Shown one piece after another: positions 46,408 through 58,028 of a DNA stretch of 64,000 bases (position 1 is its first letter; the number at the start of each line of letters is the position of its first letter). The translations under genes and the position numbers were made by a program. The stretch comes from Zygnema cylindricum. Its lineage: Eukaryota > Streptophyta > Zygnematophyceae > Zygnematales > Zygnemataceae. The stretch covers positions 145,866-209,865 of the forward strand of contig JBBHKE010002994.1 of assembly GCA_037447655.1 (NCBI GenBank), written 5' to 3'. The notes beneath the pieces are model-generated. The model had not been told where the DNA came from and did not search any database. It saw nothing but the letters and a program-made list of their open reading frames with translations.

Positions 46408-49400
46408 TTACGACCCCCCAGGCCTCAAAGTCCTCCAGTCACCCTTCCCTCCCCCCCTCCTCTCCCCTCTCTCTCCTTCTCTCCCTCTCTCCCTCCTCTC
46501 CTCCTGAGGTACCCTAAAACCCTCATTTTCCTGAACCCCATGTCCTTTCCCAAAATGTTTCCTTCCCTCCCCACCACTTTCTCTTCCTCCTCTCCCACCA
46601 TTATTCCCTCTTCTCTCCTCTCTCTCTCCTCCTCTCTCCCTCTCCCCTCTCTCCCCTCCCCTCTCCTTCTCCCCCCTGGACCCAAATGGAGCTCTCAAAC
46701 CTCCCACTCTCCTCCTTTTCCTATCGTCTCTCTCTCCCTCTCCCTCTTCTTCGTCTTTTTGCGGACCTCCGGAAGTTGTCCTGTCACGCCCATTCCCTCT
46801 CCCCCCCCCCCCCCCCCCCCCCAAAAAAATGGAAAAAAGAAAGGAGTCAGAGAGAACACACCGCAATTTGCCTTTTTTTTGTTTTTTTTGTCAAAATTTA
46901 CATCCCAAGGAAAACAAAAAAAAAAGAACACACTAAACTATATATAAAAAAAATAAAATTGTCCATACATTATTTTTGAAAAAAAAAAATTCCTTCAATC
47001 CATGAAATAACTTTTGATTCGTACTTTATTTTTATTTTTTTATCAAAACTATACTTTTTGATGCATAAAAGAATTTCGTACTATATTATCTAATATTACG
47101 TAATAACGTTTTTTTTTTTTTTTTTTTTTTTTTGAACTATATCTGTTTTCTCTTTATTTATTTATTTATTTATTTTTCTTTTTTTAGTTAATGGACACCA
47201 AATTGTACTTTTTCCAAAAACATTCGATCCTACAAATTATTATAATATCAAGAATTATTAAAAATAATCAAAAAATTATCCAAAAAAATATATATCAAAC
47301 AATATACCAGAAATTATCGGAAATTATTGGAAACGTTTGAAAAATTATCAAAAAAAATTATCAAAATTTATCGAAAATCATCGGAAATTTTCAGTTAGGG
47401 GGCAATTATCGATTTATCTCTAATTATAGGTAAATAAAATTTAAATGGAAAAAAAAAAAATACCACATGAAAAAAAAATCATGAAAGGGCTTTCTTTTGA
47501 AGGACACATGGAAGAAAAAAAAATCTTAGTTTTGCAAAAAACTTTCCCTTCTCTATCCACCCTCTCCCTCTCCCCTATCTCTCCCCCTTCTCCCTCCCCT
47601 CTCTCCCTCTCCCCCCCTCTCTCCCTCTCCCTCCCCTCTCTCCCTCTCCCCTCTCTCCCCTCTCCCTCTCCCCTCTCTCTCCCCTCCCCTCGCCCCTCTC
47701 TCTCTCCCCTCTCCCTCTCCCCTCTCTCTCCGCTCTCCCTCTCCCTTCTCTCTTCCCCCCTCTTCCCAACTCACCTGTCCTCTCCCTCCTTCCCCTCCTT
47801 TGACTGCCACTTTTGGCCTTTTGCCTCCGCTGTCAGTTTCTGCCCTCCCACAAAAAGACAAAATACACAAAAGGACAAAATATTCAAAAGACGCTACGCG
47901 AAAAGACAAAATACACAGTCAAAATCCCCGAAAGGCAAATACAAAAAAGATAAAAATACACAAAATGTCAAACTACACAATGATAAACTACAAAAAGACA
48001 AAAGACAAAAAAAGATAAAAATTAACAACGAAAAATACACAAGAAAAAAAAATGCACAAAAAAACAAAATATGTGAAAGATCAAATACACAAGTGACAAA
48101 ATACACAAAATGACAACACAAAAACGTACACAAAAAAGACAAAATACACAAAGAGATACAAGATACATGATAAGATAAATACACAAAAAACAAAATACAC
48201 AAGACAAAATACACAAACGGACAAAATGTCGACTTCATGAACAGCAGACAAATTGCAGGATGACATCATCATGTTGCATGGCAAATCTTTGAGGGCATAG
48301 ACTTCCAAAATAAATAAATAAGTAAATAAATAATAATCATAATAATCGTAATAATCATAATAATAAAAAATAATAATAATAATAATGATAATAATGATAA
48401 TAATAAAAACAATAATAAAAACAATAATAATAATAAAAATAATACTAGTACGTAAGAGTAATAGTAACAGTAATAATAATAAGTTCCTCAAAACATTATT
48501 GAAAATTAAAACTTTAAAACTTACTAATGTGACCTAAATGCTTATACAGCTTTTTTTTAACTGAGTAAATTTCCAGGTATCAAACCTCTCCCTCTCCCCT
48601 TCTTACCTCCTCTCCCTCCCAATCCTTCCTCCTCTCCTTTCCACGCCATTCATCCCTTCCTCTACCTTCGTCTCCCATTCCTCCCTTCTTTTTCTTCTCC
48701 CTTACTCCTCCCTCTCTCACCCCCCTTTTGACCTTCTCTCTCCCACACACCTATCTCACTAATTTCCTGATTTTCTTTTTGGTATTTTTATGATTTTCTG
48801 GATGTTTGTCAAATTTTTGAATTTCTTTTGATTTTTTTTCATTTAATCTATTTTACCCATTTATCCATTAAATTATTATTCAGCAATTTTACTATTCTAA
48901 TACAATAATTCCATTTTTTTATGCAATAAAATCATTACCTTGATATATTAAATTAAAATTTCAATACAACTTTTTTTCTTTTTTTTCTTTATTCTTACCT
49001 CTTTAATCTAATTTTTACCCATATATCCATTTACTTGATATTTTGATACAATAATTTTATTTTTTATACAATAAAAATCATACCTTGACACGACAATTTT
49101 GACATTTTCATACAAACAAATTTATGTTTTGATACAATATAATATTTTATACAATATTTTATACAATATTTTGATACATCAAATTAGAATTTTAATACAA
49201 ACTTTTTCTTTTCCTTTTTTTATTATTCTTACCTCGACCTTTTCGTTAAAATTTTGGAAGGACATGCGACCCAACGTCACACCCGGCCTCGGATTTCCCT
49301 CCAATATCACCACACTATTTGACAAAAATGGAGAGAGAGAGGGAAAGAGAGGGAGGGAGAGGGAGAGAGGGAGGGAGAGGTAGGGAGAGAGGGAGGGAGG

Positions 49401-50948
49401 GCGAGGGAGGGAGAGAGGGAGAGGGACAGGGGGAGGGGGAGAGGGAGGGAGAGGGAGGGGGAGCGAGAGGGGGAGATGGAGGGGGAGGGGAAAGAGGATT
49501 GGGAGAGGGAGAGGGCGAGAGAGTATACAAAGACCGAAAAACGCACAAAATAGGTTTTGCAATTCCAGCTATTATGGCCATCACTAACTTTGTGCGTATT
49601 AATGGAAAAATCCAAAAAAAGGTATCCACGGTTCCGATCTTTTCCTCACACGTGTGACATTTCATTTCATTTTTTTTTAATGACGCTAAAACTTCAAAAA
49701 AGTACACGGCCCACCGCCATTAGTGTGAAACATATTTCAGGCAATACATATTAAAGTATTTTTTCTCATCAAAACATTTGCCCGATTTTTAATCGTGAAA
49801 TCACTATTGAAAGGTATGATTGTACCTTTCGATCACCTCGACCATAAAAAGAAAATCCAATTGTTGAACCTAAGGTTCACATTAAGCTACCTTTAACAGC
49901 CCGGAAAATCTTTAGCTGCCCGAAAAATGTTTAACACTGAAAGAGATGGGCAGTGTAAGCAGACAACGAGGTACGTACGTGTACTTTATTTTCTCGGTGA
50001 TGGGACACAATAGTACCTCAAAGCTTTTCTAGTGCCATTTCGCTCCAGTATACCGTGAATCGCAATTAGTGTTAAAAGCACTGGTCTGTGCCGGTTCTTT
50101 TTGCCCTCTTAACAAAAAATAGCGTTATTAATACTAATGTTTCTTTGTAATACTTTTTGTGGTTCATAATCGTCCACGTTATTTGGACCGGAAATAGAAT
50201 TAGTAACACTAAAATAGTCCTCATACTAATTATTTCTTAATGTTAATAGAGAACCGTAAAACGGTAACGAAATTGAAACAATCCTTTTTTCACAAACTGT
50301 ATATGGCCACCATTTTCCTGCAACGTCAATAAATACTCGAGCAAACCACTATACTGTCCATCTTCATCATTTGAGCGCGTGTATTTTTCACCAAATCGTA
50401 AAGTAGTGTTAATAGCACCATTTATTCTAATAGTGTTAACATGCAATTCAGTGTAGCTAATAATGTTAACATAATTTAGTATAATTAATTCTAATAATGT
50501 TAACATAATTCAGTGTAGTTAATTCTAGTTAAGTGAATAACAGTGTTAGTTACAATTCACTAACTCTAATAGCAATGGGCGATTTACTCGACATGTAACC
50601 TCATCAACCGATTAAAAAAAAAAGGGTAAGTTGTCTTATTGTACTTTTCATTGTACTTCTCAGGCGCAACGATGATGGGAGAGTAGAGATGACGAATGGA
50701 CTGCAGGAAGGATTGTATTCGTAACACGCAATTATAACCTTGTAACCTTAAGTAGCAAAGGGAAAAACCACAATATTTTTTGATTTTTCTCTCAATATTC
50801 TATTTTAAGGAAAAAATACCGATGCACTTTGACCTTTTTCTCATAATGATGGAATGTTCTATGTAACATCCTCCATTTTTGCGAGAATATTCTTAGATTG
50901 TTGTGCAAAAACACTTTGTTTGTTTTCTATCATCTCACCAAATATACA

Positions 50949-51005
<57 letters not shown>

Positions 51006-52476
51006 CATACATATACGGAATGGTTCAAGTAGCATTTGGAACCAAAAAAAAGATTAAAAAAAATGCAATTTCTGTGAGAAAATGACAATTTTAAATCATC
51101 AAAAGCACTAAAAAACAGCTCGGATCCGATAAATTTTGTTTTGTTGAATCTGAAATAGCTTATGCTAATAAAAAATATTCTTAACTTAACCTTAACTTAC
51201 TATGACTTAATAACTTTATCCAGAATAGTTTGTATTTTTTATTTCGGTCCTTTTGGCAAGGTTTAGAAACGCCTTGTCAATAAAATGTATCAAAAATATG
51301 TTGAAAGAAACGGTGTTTTTGATCTCCTTATTCATCACAATGGTCAATTAAATGATTGGGATGGTGAGTGACTGGAAGACAATAGGAAGATAATTGTAAA
51401 ATTTGCCATTTAGTACAAAATTATGATCAGCGTTAACACTTTATAAGAATTAACTACACTAAATTATGTTTGTGAATTATCAGTGTTAACACTTCATTAC
51501 AACTGGTCCCACTAAATTTGGTTTAGTCACGTCACTCATTACGGGCAACAACTGCATAGTGTTATTAACACTAATGCATAATTTTTAATTTCTTCAATTT
51601 ATTGTTTAAAAAAACCTAAAAACCCTAGAAATCCTGCAAAACCCTCACAATCCGAGAACCCTAAAAATGCTAAAAACCCAAAAACTTTAAGAACGTTAAA
51701 AACTCCTAAAAATCTCAAAACCCCTGCAAACCCTGAAACCCTGGAAATCTGAAACCCCAAAAAGCCCTAAAAGCTTTAAAACCCTAAAAATCTTAAAAAA
51801 CCTTTAAAACCTTCAGTTTCTCCAAAGAATTTTCGAAAAACCCTAAAAACCTAAAATATGTGTACGGAAAGTACAAAACCGTACCATTCGGACGCACCGG
51901 ACCGCGTGGCGCCGCCAGCTGTTATCCAGTGCTCGTCATTCGTCTTTTCCTCGTCCTCGTGAATCTTCTTGGAAACTTCCTCCGCCATTTTGGCTCGCTG
52001 CATGAACTGCATCATAAAAGGACAAAACTAAAATATTAGAAAACGACAAAACTAACAAGTCAGTCTTTTTATACATATAAATACCAAAATGTACACTATA
52101 AATTTTAATTTACAAGGAAGATATATTATAATTCAATGTTTTAGATATAATTTTATTTTTTTCTCTTGCGAAATTTCTGCAGCAAAAACCGAATCTAATT
52201 AGACTATACAGTTTCTTATTTTTAAGTTTATTTTTTAAGGGTTTCATTTTATAGGGTCTTAATTTTAAGGTTTTGCTTTTTAGGGCTTTATTTTCCAGGG
52301 TTTTTATTACTTTTGACTTGTACAAATCCACCGATTCTAATCGTGAAAAAAAAAACTAAAATTAGAATAATCTAAAGTACAATGGCAAAAAAAACAGGAA
52401 AAAAAAAATAAGAGACAAAATTCTAGTAGTATACCTTCATTTGCGATAATCTACCGGAAATTTCTCGTCGCGCCAT
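46408..52476 (-). CDS. MPP6: MPP6/MPH6-like nuclear exosome cofactor
   Basis: Five exons with matching phases: 52435-52476, 51885-52006, 49233-49314, 47775-47839, 46408-46780; 227 residues. The family tethers the nuclear RNA exosome to its helicase and binds RNA. The N-terminus MARREISGRLSQMK joins FMQRAKMAEE, the family's exosome-binding start; DEHW follows, then VVILEGNPRPG and GRMSFQNFN, the hallmark central block. The protein ends DWRTLRPGGS, matching the DW..LRP end of plant MPP6 proteins. Exon 5 between these is unusually Arg/Gly/Glu-rich because a GGGAGA-type repeat runs through the coding sequence. Intron 2 (49315-51884) ends with CCCTCT repeats that act as its pyrimidine tract. Intron 4 begins in a GGGAGA array and ends with a run of 22 G. 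The gene is convergent with the SUMO protease. Confidence 0.88.
46801..46822 (-). repeat. 22-nt G run (C on plus) near the MPP6 exon 5 acceptor
   Basis: Uninterrupted C22 on the plus strand, within a pyrimidine-rich plus-strand region. On the gene strand this is G22, ending about 20 nt upstream of the exon 5 acceptor, where a pyrimidine tract would be expected. Confidence 0.95.
47553..47770. repeat. CCCTCT array at the start of MPP6 intron 4
   Basis: About 210 bp of CCCTCT/CCCTCTCT repeats on plus, reading GGGAGAG on the gene strand just after the donor at 47774. Confidence 0.9.
47850..48235. repeat. GACAAAATACACAAAA tandem repeats
   Basis: About 20 diverged ~15-bp copies of GACAAAATACACAAAA in MPP6 intron 3. 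Cys/Phe/Leu-rich minus-strand frames here are artefacts of the repeat. Confidence 0.85.
48315..48480. repeat. AAT/AATAATG trinucleotide microsatellite
   Basis: Interrupted TAA/AAT repeats in MPP6 intron 3. Confidence 0.9.
49325..49530. repeat. GGGAGA array next to the MPP6 exon 3 acceptor
   Basis: Purine repeat on plus. On the gene strand its CCCTCT copy ends about 12 nt before the exon 3 acceptor (49315) and supplies the pyrimidine tract. Confidence 0.9.
49705..49955. mobile_element. TA-flanked MITE, GCCCACCGC subfamily, MPP6 intron 2
   Basis: A 251-bp element with ends CACGGCCCACCGCCATTAGTG-type and CACTGCCCATC-type (complement), flanked by TA at 49703-49704 and 49956-49957. The interior is shared with 27373-27571. 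Confidence 0.8.
50051..50264. mobile_element. TA-flanked MITE, CACCG family, MPP6 intron 2
   Basis: Left end TACCGTGAATCGCAATTAG, flanked by TA at 50049-50050; the right end is degraded (AACGG) with TA at 50265-50266. The interior is the reverse complement of 35045-35265. Confidence 0.7.
50955..51006. repeat. TA microsatellite, MPP6 intron 2
   Basis: About 25 TA units with one interruption. Confidence 0.95.
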
Positions 52477-53410
52477 CTTCAGAAAACTTATTTGAAACAA
52501 AAAGCAAAAAAGCAAAAGCAATTTTTAAGACTTTCAGCCGTTTCTGAATAGTTTTTGACCTACTATTCAGACATTAAAGGTTAAGACTGAAAGAGAATAC
52601 GACAAAACCATCAAAGGAACAAAAACGGATGTGCCAACCGCTGACAGCTGTCCGAACCAAGCTACAAAACCCTAATTAAGGAGAGAACCCTAATTTGGGA
52701 GAAAACCTCTTCGCATGCTTCTAAAATCTACAAGGGTGGCAAAACTACAGTAGCTCCGTACTGGCAGACCTTCTGTCCGTACAATATAGAACAGAAAGTA
52801 ACAAGACACTACAGTACAGTACAGTAGCTATGTGTACACCATCTTTCCCTCCGTAGACATCGTAAGAAAATAATCTTCTGTCCGTCAATCGTACAAATGG
52901 AGACCCTCTGTAACAACAAAAGTTTCACGCAGTAGTTCATGTAATCCAGTCGTAGTTCCGTTTTAGGTTCAGTTACACCAGGTTTTGGGTTTCAAGGTTG
53001 TTATTCAGTTATTTGAATTTGAATTGGTTTTGGCGGCGCTTCGCGTTGGTTCCGTGGTGACCCGTTGGAGCTTAGCATATTATTTAATCCTTCTTTCCTC
53101 TTTGTAAATTTTACACTTCCAACAAAAGAGAATCGTTCTTGCTTTATTTCTTGCTGCCTCCCCTGAATGCAAATGTAATTTGTCCTAAAATTGGTCAAAA
53201 TAGGTCTAGAAGTTAAGATTAAGCCTTCGTGAAAAAGATATGTCTAAGGGATGAATACGAGAGACTTTGAGAATATGGATAGAACATGGCAGCACCAAAG
53301 GGAAGTGGAGCAAGCAAGCCAAAGATGGTGTTTTCTCATAAGAGCATGATCACGATGATCCCAAGAGAAGATCGCCAGTTTCAGGGATATTTCTACAGTC
53401 ACAACAATTT
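52477..53410. promoter_or_regulatory. MPP6 upstream region
   Basis: CTACAGTACAGTACAGTAG near 52810, plus other GTAC cores between 52757 and 52835, lie about 280-360 bp upstream of the MPP6 ATG. They resemble the GTAC cluster of the YEATS/SUMO protease intergenic region. The remainder shows no gene. Confidence 0.45.
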
Positions 53411-53800
53411 TTGATGCCTCAAAATAAGACCGCTCCAATCGCAAAAATCTTAGAAACATTCACAACCGAACTCCGTGCTTACCACGACAAACCTCGGGAA
53501 AATCTAGATGCATCCATGATTAAGATGCTGGCCACATTCAGTTTCAAAGCATTAGATCACCAGAGACTGCAAATTCCCTATGTACATAGGCACTTGAGGG
53601 ATGAGGCGGTCTTATGATTTAACCGAGAAGTAGCTTTGAGGAGACAAGTAGTTGGTAGTCAAGCTACGCTGATGTATACCCATTGAAAAGAGTTCGGCAA
53701 AACGATGAAGGGATCACTTGGGAGGATTTTGGTCAAAAGTTGAAAAAATCATTTTGTTCACATGCTTAATCAACCCATACGGAAAGATATCTTCATGCTT
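53411..53800 (+). pseudogene. Retrotransposon gag-like remnant
   Basis: One open stretch (68 codons from 53411) ending RHLRDEAVL and, after a stop, further coding-like sequence in which a glycine-trp-glu-asp-phe-like stretch and a QPIRKDIF phrase recall the retrotransposon gag fold of LTR elements. It is broken by stops and frame changes. The assignment rests on general resemblance only. Confidence 0.35.
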
Positions 53801-53829
53801 TTGAAGATACAACTAGCAATGTGTATGAG

Positions 53830-53887
53830 TGTGCGTATGCGCGTGCGCGCGCGTGCGTGCGCGTGTGTGTGCGTGTGTGTGTGTGTA
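53830..53887. repeat. Alternating purine-pyrimidine (TG/CG) tract
   Basis: About 58 bp of GTGTGCGTATGCGCGTGCGC-type sequence, a class that can adopt Z-DNA. Confidence 0.85.
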
Positions 53888-53999
53888 ACTTCACTCACAG
53901 ACGAGAGATCCTTCAAATGTTTATGAGGTCCATTTATTTTTCAATCAAATCTTAATGAGATCTTGATATTTTTCAATCAAATCCAACTGCATATACGCT

Positions 54000-54890
54000 G
54001 ACGTGTAGATGCCTTTACCACTCCTCACTTAAGGACAACCACCAATTTGGAGATGGATGTCGAAGCGGCCAAATTAAAAATTATTAGTAATAGTGCTTCA
54101 TAGTCAAGTGTCTACCATCATAACGATCCGCAATTCATGGATCTAAACACGCTCTTAAAAACAAGAGAAAAGACGAACAAGCAACGATTAAAAGCACGAT
54201 GCCAATGATGGGCCAATGGTTTAAACTTTGTGTTAAATGATAAAGGTGTTAGGATATAGATATGTGCGGTACGATATCAATAGAAAAGGGGGCTTTGTCG
54301 GCAACTGTTGACCATCATGACAATCTTCTTCGCAAATGAACAAATGAAGGTATATATCCAATAGAGTGAGGGGTTTTATTGTCAATTGTCGGCCATCATG
54401 ACGGTCCGTAACTATAGCTTTAGATGAGCCCCACAAAAAATGGAGAAAAAGGAAACAAACGATAATCAAAAGTAGCAATTTTGGTAGGCGATGCATGTTG
54501 TATTTGAGAAGTTACTTAGGTTAGAAAATAAATCGAAGGGATAAGAGGAGATGGAAATGCCAAGGGCGATGGTTAAGGCGGTCAAACATAACAACTTAGA
54601 AGATATTAGAAAAGGCGTGAGGACGTGTTTAAGCTCAAAAAATGAAAAAAAATTACCCACGGGGAAAAAGGCCAAGTCATAAAATTTAAACCCAAACGTA
54701 CTAAACTCCACACCGTAGTGAGCCATTGGATGGCCAAGACAACTCTTTGAAGCCCATATCGTTTTGTATTAAATGGTTGTAGTGATAGTGTGGTAGGTAG
54801 GAAGCAATAAACACATGGCTGATGTTCTTTTAAACAAATGAGGATATTTGAGCGTGTACTTTAAGTAATGGCTTGAGTTAGTAAATGTTC
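54000..54890. other. Degraded retroelement-derived DNA, no intact gene
   Basis: Contains two related blocks about 86 bp apart (GTCGGCAACTGTTGACCATC near 54297 and GTCAATTGTCGGCCATCATG near 54380). Stops in all frames. Confidence 0.4.
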
Positions 54891-55440
54891 AACGAAAATG
54901 TAGATAGAGAGAGACGTATAAGGAGAAGAGGGAAGAAAGAGGGAGATTGGGAGAGAGAGAGGGAGAGACAAAAAAAGGAGAGAGAGATAAATAAAGAAAG
55001 AGGGGGAGAGGGGAAGAGAGACAGAGAGGGGTAGGGAGAGGAGAGAGGGAGGAAAAGGAAGAGGAGGAGGGGGACAAAAAGAGGGAAAGAGGGAGAGAAG
55101 GACAAAGAGGGAAAGTGGAGAAGAAGAAGGTGGGGGAGAGGGAAAGGGAGAGGGAGAGGTAGGGTAAAAGAGAGAGTGAGAGGGAGAGAGGGAGAGAGGG
55201 AAAAGGAGAGGGAGAGGGAGAGGGAGAGGCCAAGGAGAGGGAAAGAGGAGAGGAAAAAAGAGGCAGAAGGAAAAAAAGAGAGGGAGAGGGAGAGCAAAAA
55301 GGAGAGAAATGGAGAGGGAAAAGGAGAGGGAGAATGAGAGTGAGAGGGACAAGGAGAGGGAAACAGGAGAGGAAGAGGGAGGTGGAGGGGCAAAAGGAGA
55401 GCGAGAGGGAAAGAGGAGAGGAAAAAAGAGGTTGAGGGGA
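54890..55440. repeat. GGGAGA/GAGAGG purine array
   Basis: About 550 bp of purine-rich hexamer-like repeat directly upstream of copia pol remnants. Ser-Leu-Pro frames on the minus strand are artefacts. Confidence 0.9.
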
Positions 55441-55469
55441 AAAGTGAACGGTGTGAAATCAAAAGTGAG

Positions 55470-56291
55470 GGGAAGCTAATCGCTCTTGGATATCCGGAAG
55501 GGAATCTTTTTGCACTACGTTTGGATGAGGAAGAGGCACAGATGAATTTCAGTAAAGAAGCACAGAATTTGGAGCTATGGCATCAACGATTTGGTTATCT
55601 GGGAGAGCAGAATCTCAAATGACTCATCGAAAAGAAGATGGCCCGAGGACTTGAGGACGTCAATGCCCAAGACAACCTTAAGGTGTGTGAACGATGTGCT
55701 CAAGGTAAGCAAAGAAGCTTCCTTTTCATAAAGATGATGAACCCAAACATAGAAGGAAGCTTGAGCTTATTCATTCTGACTTGAGCGGTCCTCACCCCTT
55801 AAGTCCTGAGAATCTAGATTTTTCATCACGTTTACGGATGAGTGCACTAGAAAAGTATGGGTGTATTTTATGAAATCCAAAGGAGAAGCCCTTGAGAAAT
55901 TCAAAGAGTTTAAAACCATGATAAAAAACAAGGCAAGAGAACGAATCTAGATTTTAAGGTCGGATAATGGGGAGGAATACACCTCCAATACTTTTAAAGA
56001 AAACTACAAAACTTGGGGGATACAGCAAGAATTTACAGTATCTCATAGTCCGCAGCAAAATTGAGTATTAGAAAGACTTAACCAACTTTGGTTGAAATTG
56101 TACGTTGTTTAGTACATAGTGCAAAACTGAATCAAAATCTATGGGCTGAAGCTATCCTTACTGCAGTTTATTTGAAAAATCGTTCCCCTAGTACTTCTCT
56201 TAAAGATATTACACCTGAAGAAGCTTGGTCAGACTTTAAACCAAATGTTAAATATTTTAAAGTGTTTGGAAGTAAAACCTTTGTTCACATC
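55470..56291 (+). pseudogene. Ty1/copia pol remnant: GAG-pre-integrase and integrase, interrupted
   Basis: The segment encodes, with stops and frameshifts, a GAG-pre-integrase zinc region (LWHQRFGYLG, then CERCAQGKQ) and an integrase core. The final open stretch, 56088-56291, holds QNLWAEAI, YLKNRSPS and the FGSKTF region typical of the copia integrase C-terminal half. At 56292 the frame is cut by an LTR element, and the matching downstream part resumes at 63795. It is inactive. Confidence 0.8.
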
Positions 56292-57525
56292 TGTTGAAAT
56301 TTATGTATTTTCTAGGTCTGTATTGGAAAAATAAATAGAGTAAGTCAGCAAAGGCAGCCTGCTTCTCGCTCAACTCTCTTCGGTCCCCATACTTGTTGCA
56401 GTCATTGAAGACCAGAGAGAGAGAGCTAGAGCCATGGCTGTCTAAAGAGGATAGGCTAATTCGTAGTTTTACCAAAAGAGGACTACCAGAATCAGGATTT
56501 GATCCTGGTACCTACCATCCATAATAGCCGTTAGCTTTAGCCTATAGCTTAGAGACAACGATGAAATGCATAGTGCACAATAGGTATTTATAAATGTACA
56601 AGTAGAGAATTCTAAACAACTAACAAATAACCAAAAGCTGCTCTAGACCAGATGTGAACCAAGGTCTATGGAAATATTTGAAGTGGTATGCCTTATCAAA
56701 TAAGGCATTAAAAAAACGATACACGTGACGGGTTTTAAAGATATCTAAACATTAACGTGATAGCAAATTAACACCAGTTTAACGAAAAGGAACAATTCAT
56801 GCATCTACGCGAATCTGAACCGTGTAAAATATGTTTTGATCGAACGGCCGACATTGTAGCCGCCACGCGAAGTGATCTTTTGGCGGCATTCGGAGATAGC
56901 ATCACGCGGTGCCACGTGGCGTCGCATTATTTGATACTAGAGAAGATGGGAGGAGGAACCATGGCTCCCGATTTGACAGATGTCGCCTTGTAGACCATGT
57001 CGTACAATGGCCGTACAATAAGTACATCTACCATTGTACCTTCTTGTACTATATAGTGTTTTTATTGGACTAGGGTTTAGCAGTAGGTAGTCGTGAGTAG
57101 GCAGACCAAGACTTAGTGATATTTAGGTACCTCTCTCTAAGAGAGCTTGTAACTATAAAGGTCACCTTTGACCAGCCATAACTTAATGCTCGGGTGAGCA
57201 AAATCAGTATTCTTTTTGCTGCTGACTCAGGGGAGTCCAAGCTACACAATGGTGTAGTCGGTCATAGTATTTGCGTGCCAGGGTGACACTTATTCAGTGG
57301 GAAAGTCAAAGTGGGGAATACTGTCAAAAAACATATTCAAGCTTTGCATTCTGTGGTGGAACTAAGCACACAAAAGGTCTTCTCTTCACAGGGGTGAAGG
57401 TGTATTAGGGTTCTTATTGTCAAAGGATCATTCATTTGGGTTTATATCAACTTGGGGTTGGCACTATCTAGATTAGCTTATTTTGGATCTGCGATTCTTT
57501 GGGCAATGGAGCCTATATCATTTCA
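56292..57525 (+). repeat. 5' LTR of the outer copy (type A)
   Basis: About 1.23 kb, closely similar to 62555-63789. TG at the start and CA at the end. The right part (from about 56880) is shared with the inverted LTRs; the left part (56340-56700) is specific to type A. Confidence 0.85.
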
Positions 57526-57526
57526 G

Positions 57527-58016
57527 GTATAGGTGGCACCGCGTGACGCTATCCCCAAAGGCCGCCGAAAGCTTATTGCGGGTGGCGGCTGTAATGGTGG
57601 CTGTCCGATTAGTTGTATTTATAGGGCTTCGATTCGCTTCCATGCATGAATTGATTAATGCGCGTTTTCATTAGTCTGCTGCCAATTAGTCTTTTAAATC
57701 AATAGCTATATAAGCGTGAAACGTTCCACGCATATCGTTTCGTTAGTGACATGATGGATAAGACAGTGGTCTATGTAGTAGCCTATAGACCTCGGTTCAA
57801 ATCCGGCCAGGGGTTGTATTTTGCTAAAACTAGTAAAATACTTTCTAATTCATTCTGCCTCCTTCTAAATGATGCAGCAACCATGGCGTGCCTTTGGTCC
57901 TCTCTTTCTCTCTCTTTACATTCAAACTAAAATATAGAAGTGAACTATTAGTCACCTCTTTTCAACACTCTATTTATTTTTCCAATACAGACCTAGAAAA
58001 TACATAAATTTCAACA
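57527..58016 (-). repeat. Truncated LTR of the inverted copy (type B)
   Basis: On the minus strand it starts TGTTGAAATTTATG at 58016, right after a purine tract (58017-58028), and corresponds to only the first ~490 nt of the LTR at 59983-61080. It stops abruptly against the end of the direct LTR. Confidence 0.8.
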
Positions 58017-58028
58017 CTCCCCTTATTT

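Noticed and set aside
46354-46947. Plus-strand 197-codon frame
   Set aside because: Antisense shadow of MPP6 exon 5, driven by repeat composition.
47445-48113. Plus-strand 222-codon frame
   Set aside because: Composed of the CCCTCT array followed by the GACAAAATACACAAAA repeat; lies antisense to MPP6 exon 4 and introns.
48231-48310. Short minus-strand stretch (LKDLPCNMMMSSCN region) that looks coding
   Set aside because: Sits in MPP6 intron 3 between microsatellites; no family could be named and no matching splice partners were found.
54861-55462. Minus-strand frames of 114-194 codons
   Set aside because: Translation of the GGGAGA purine array.
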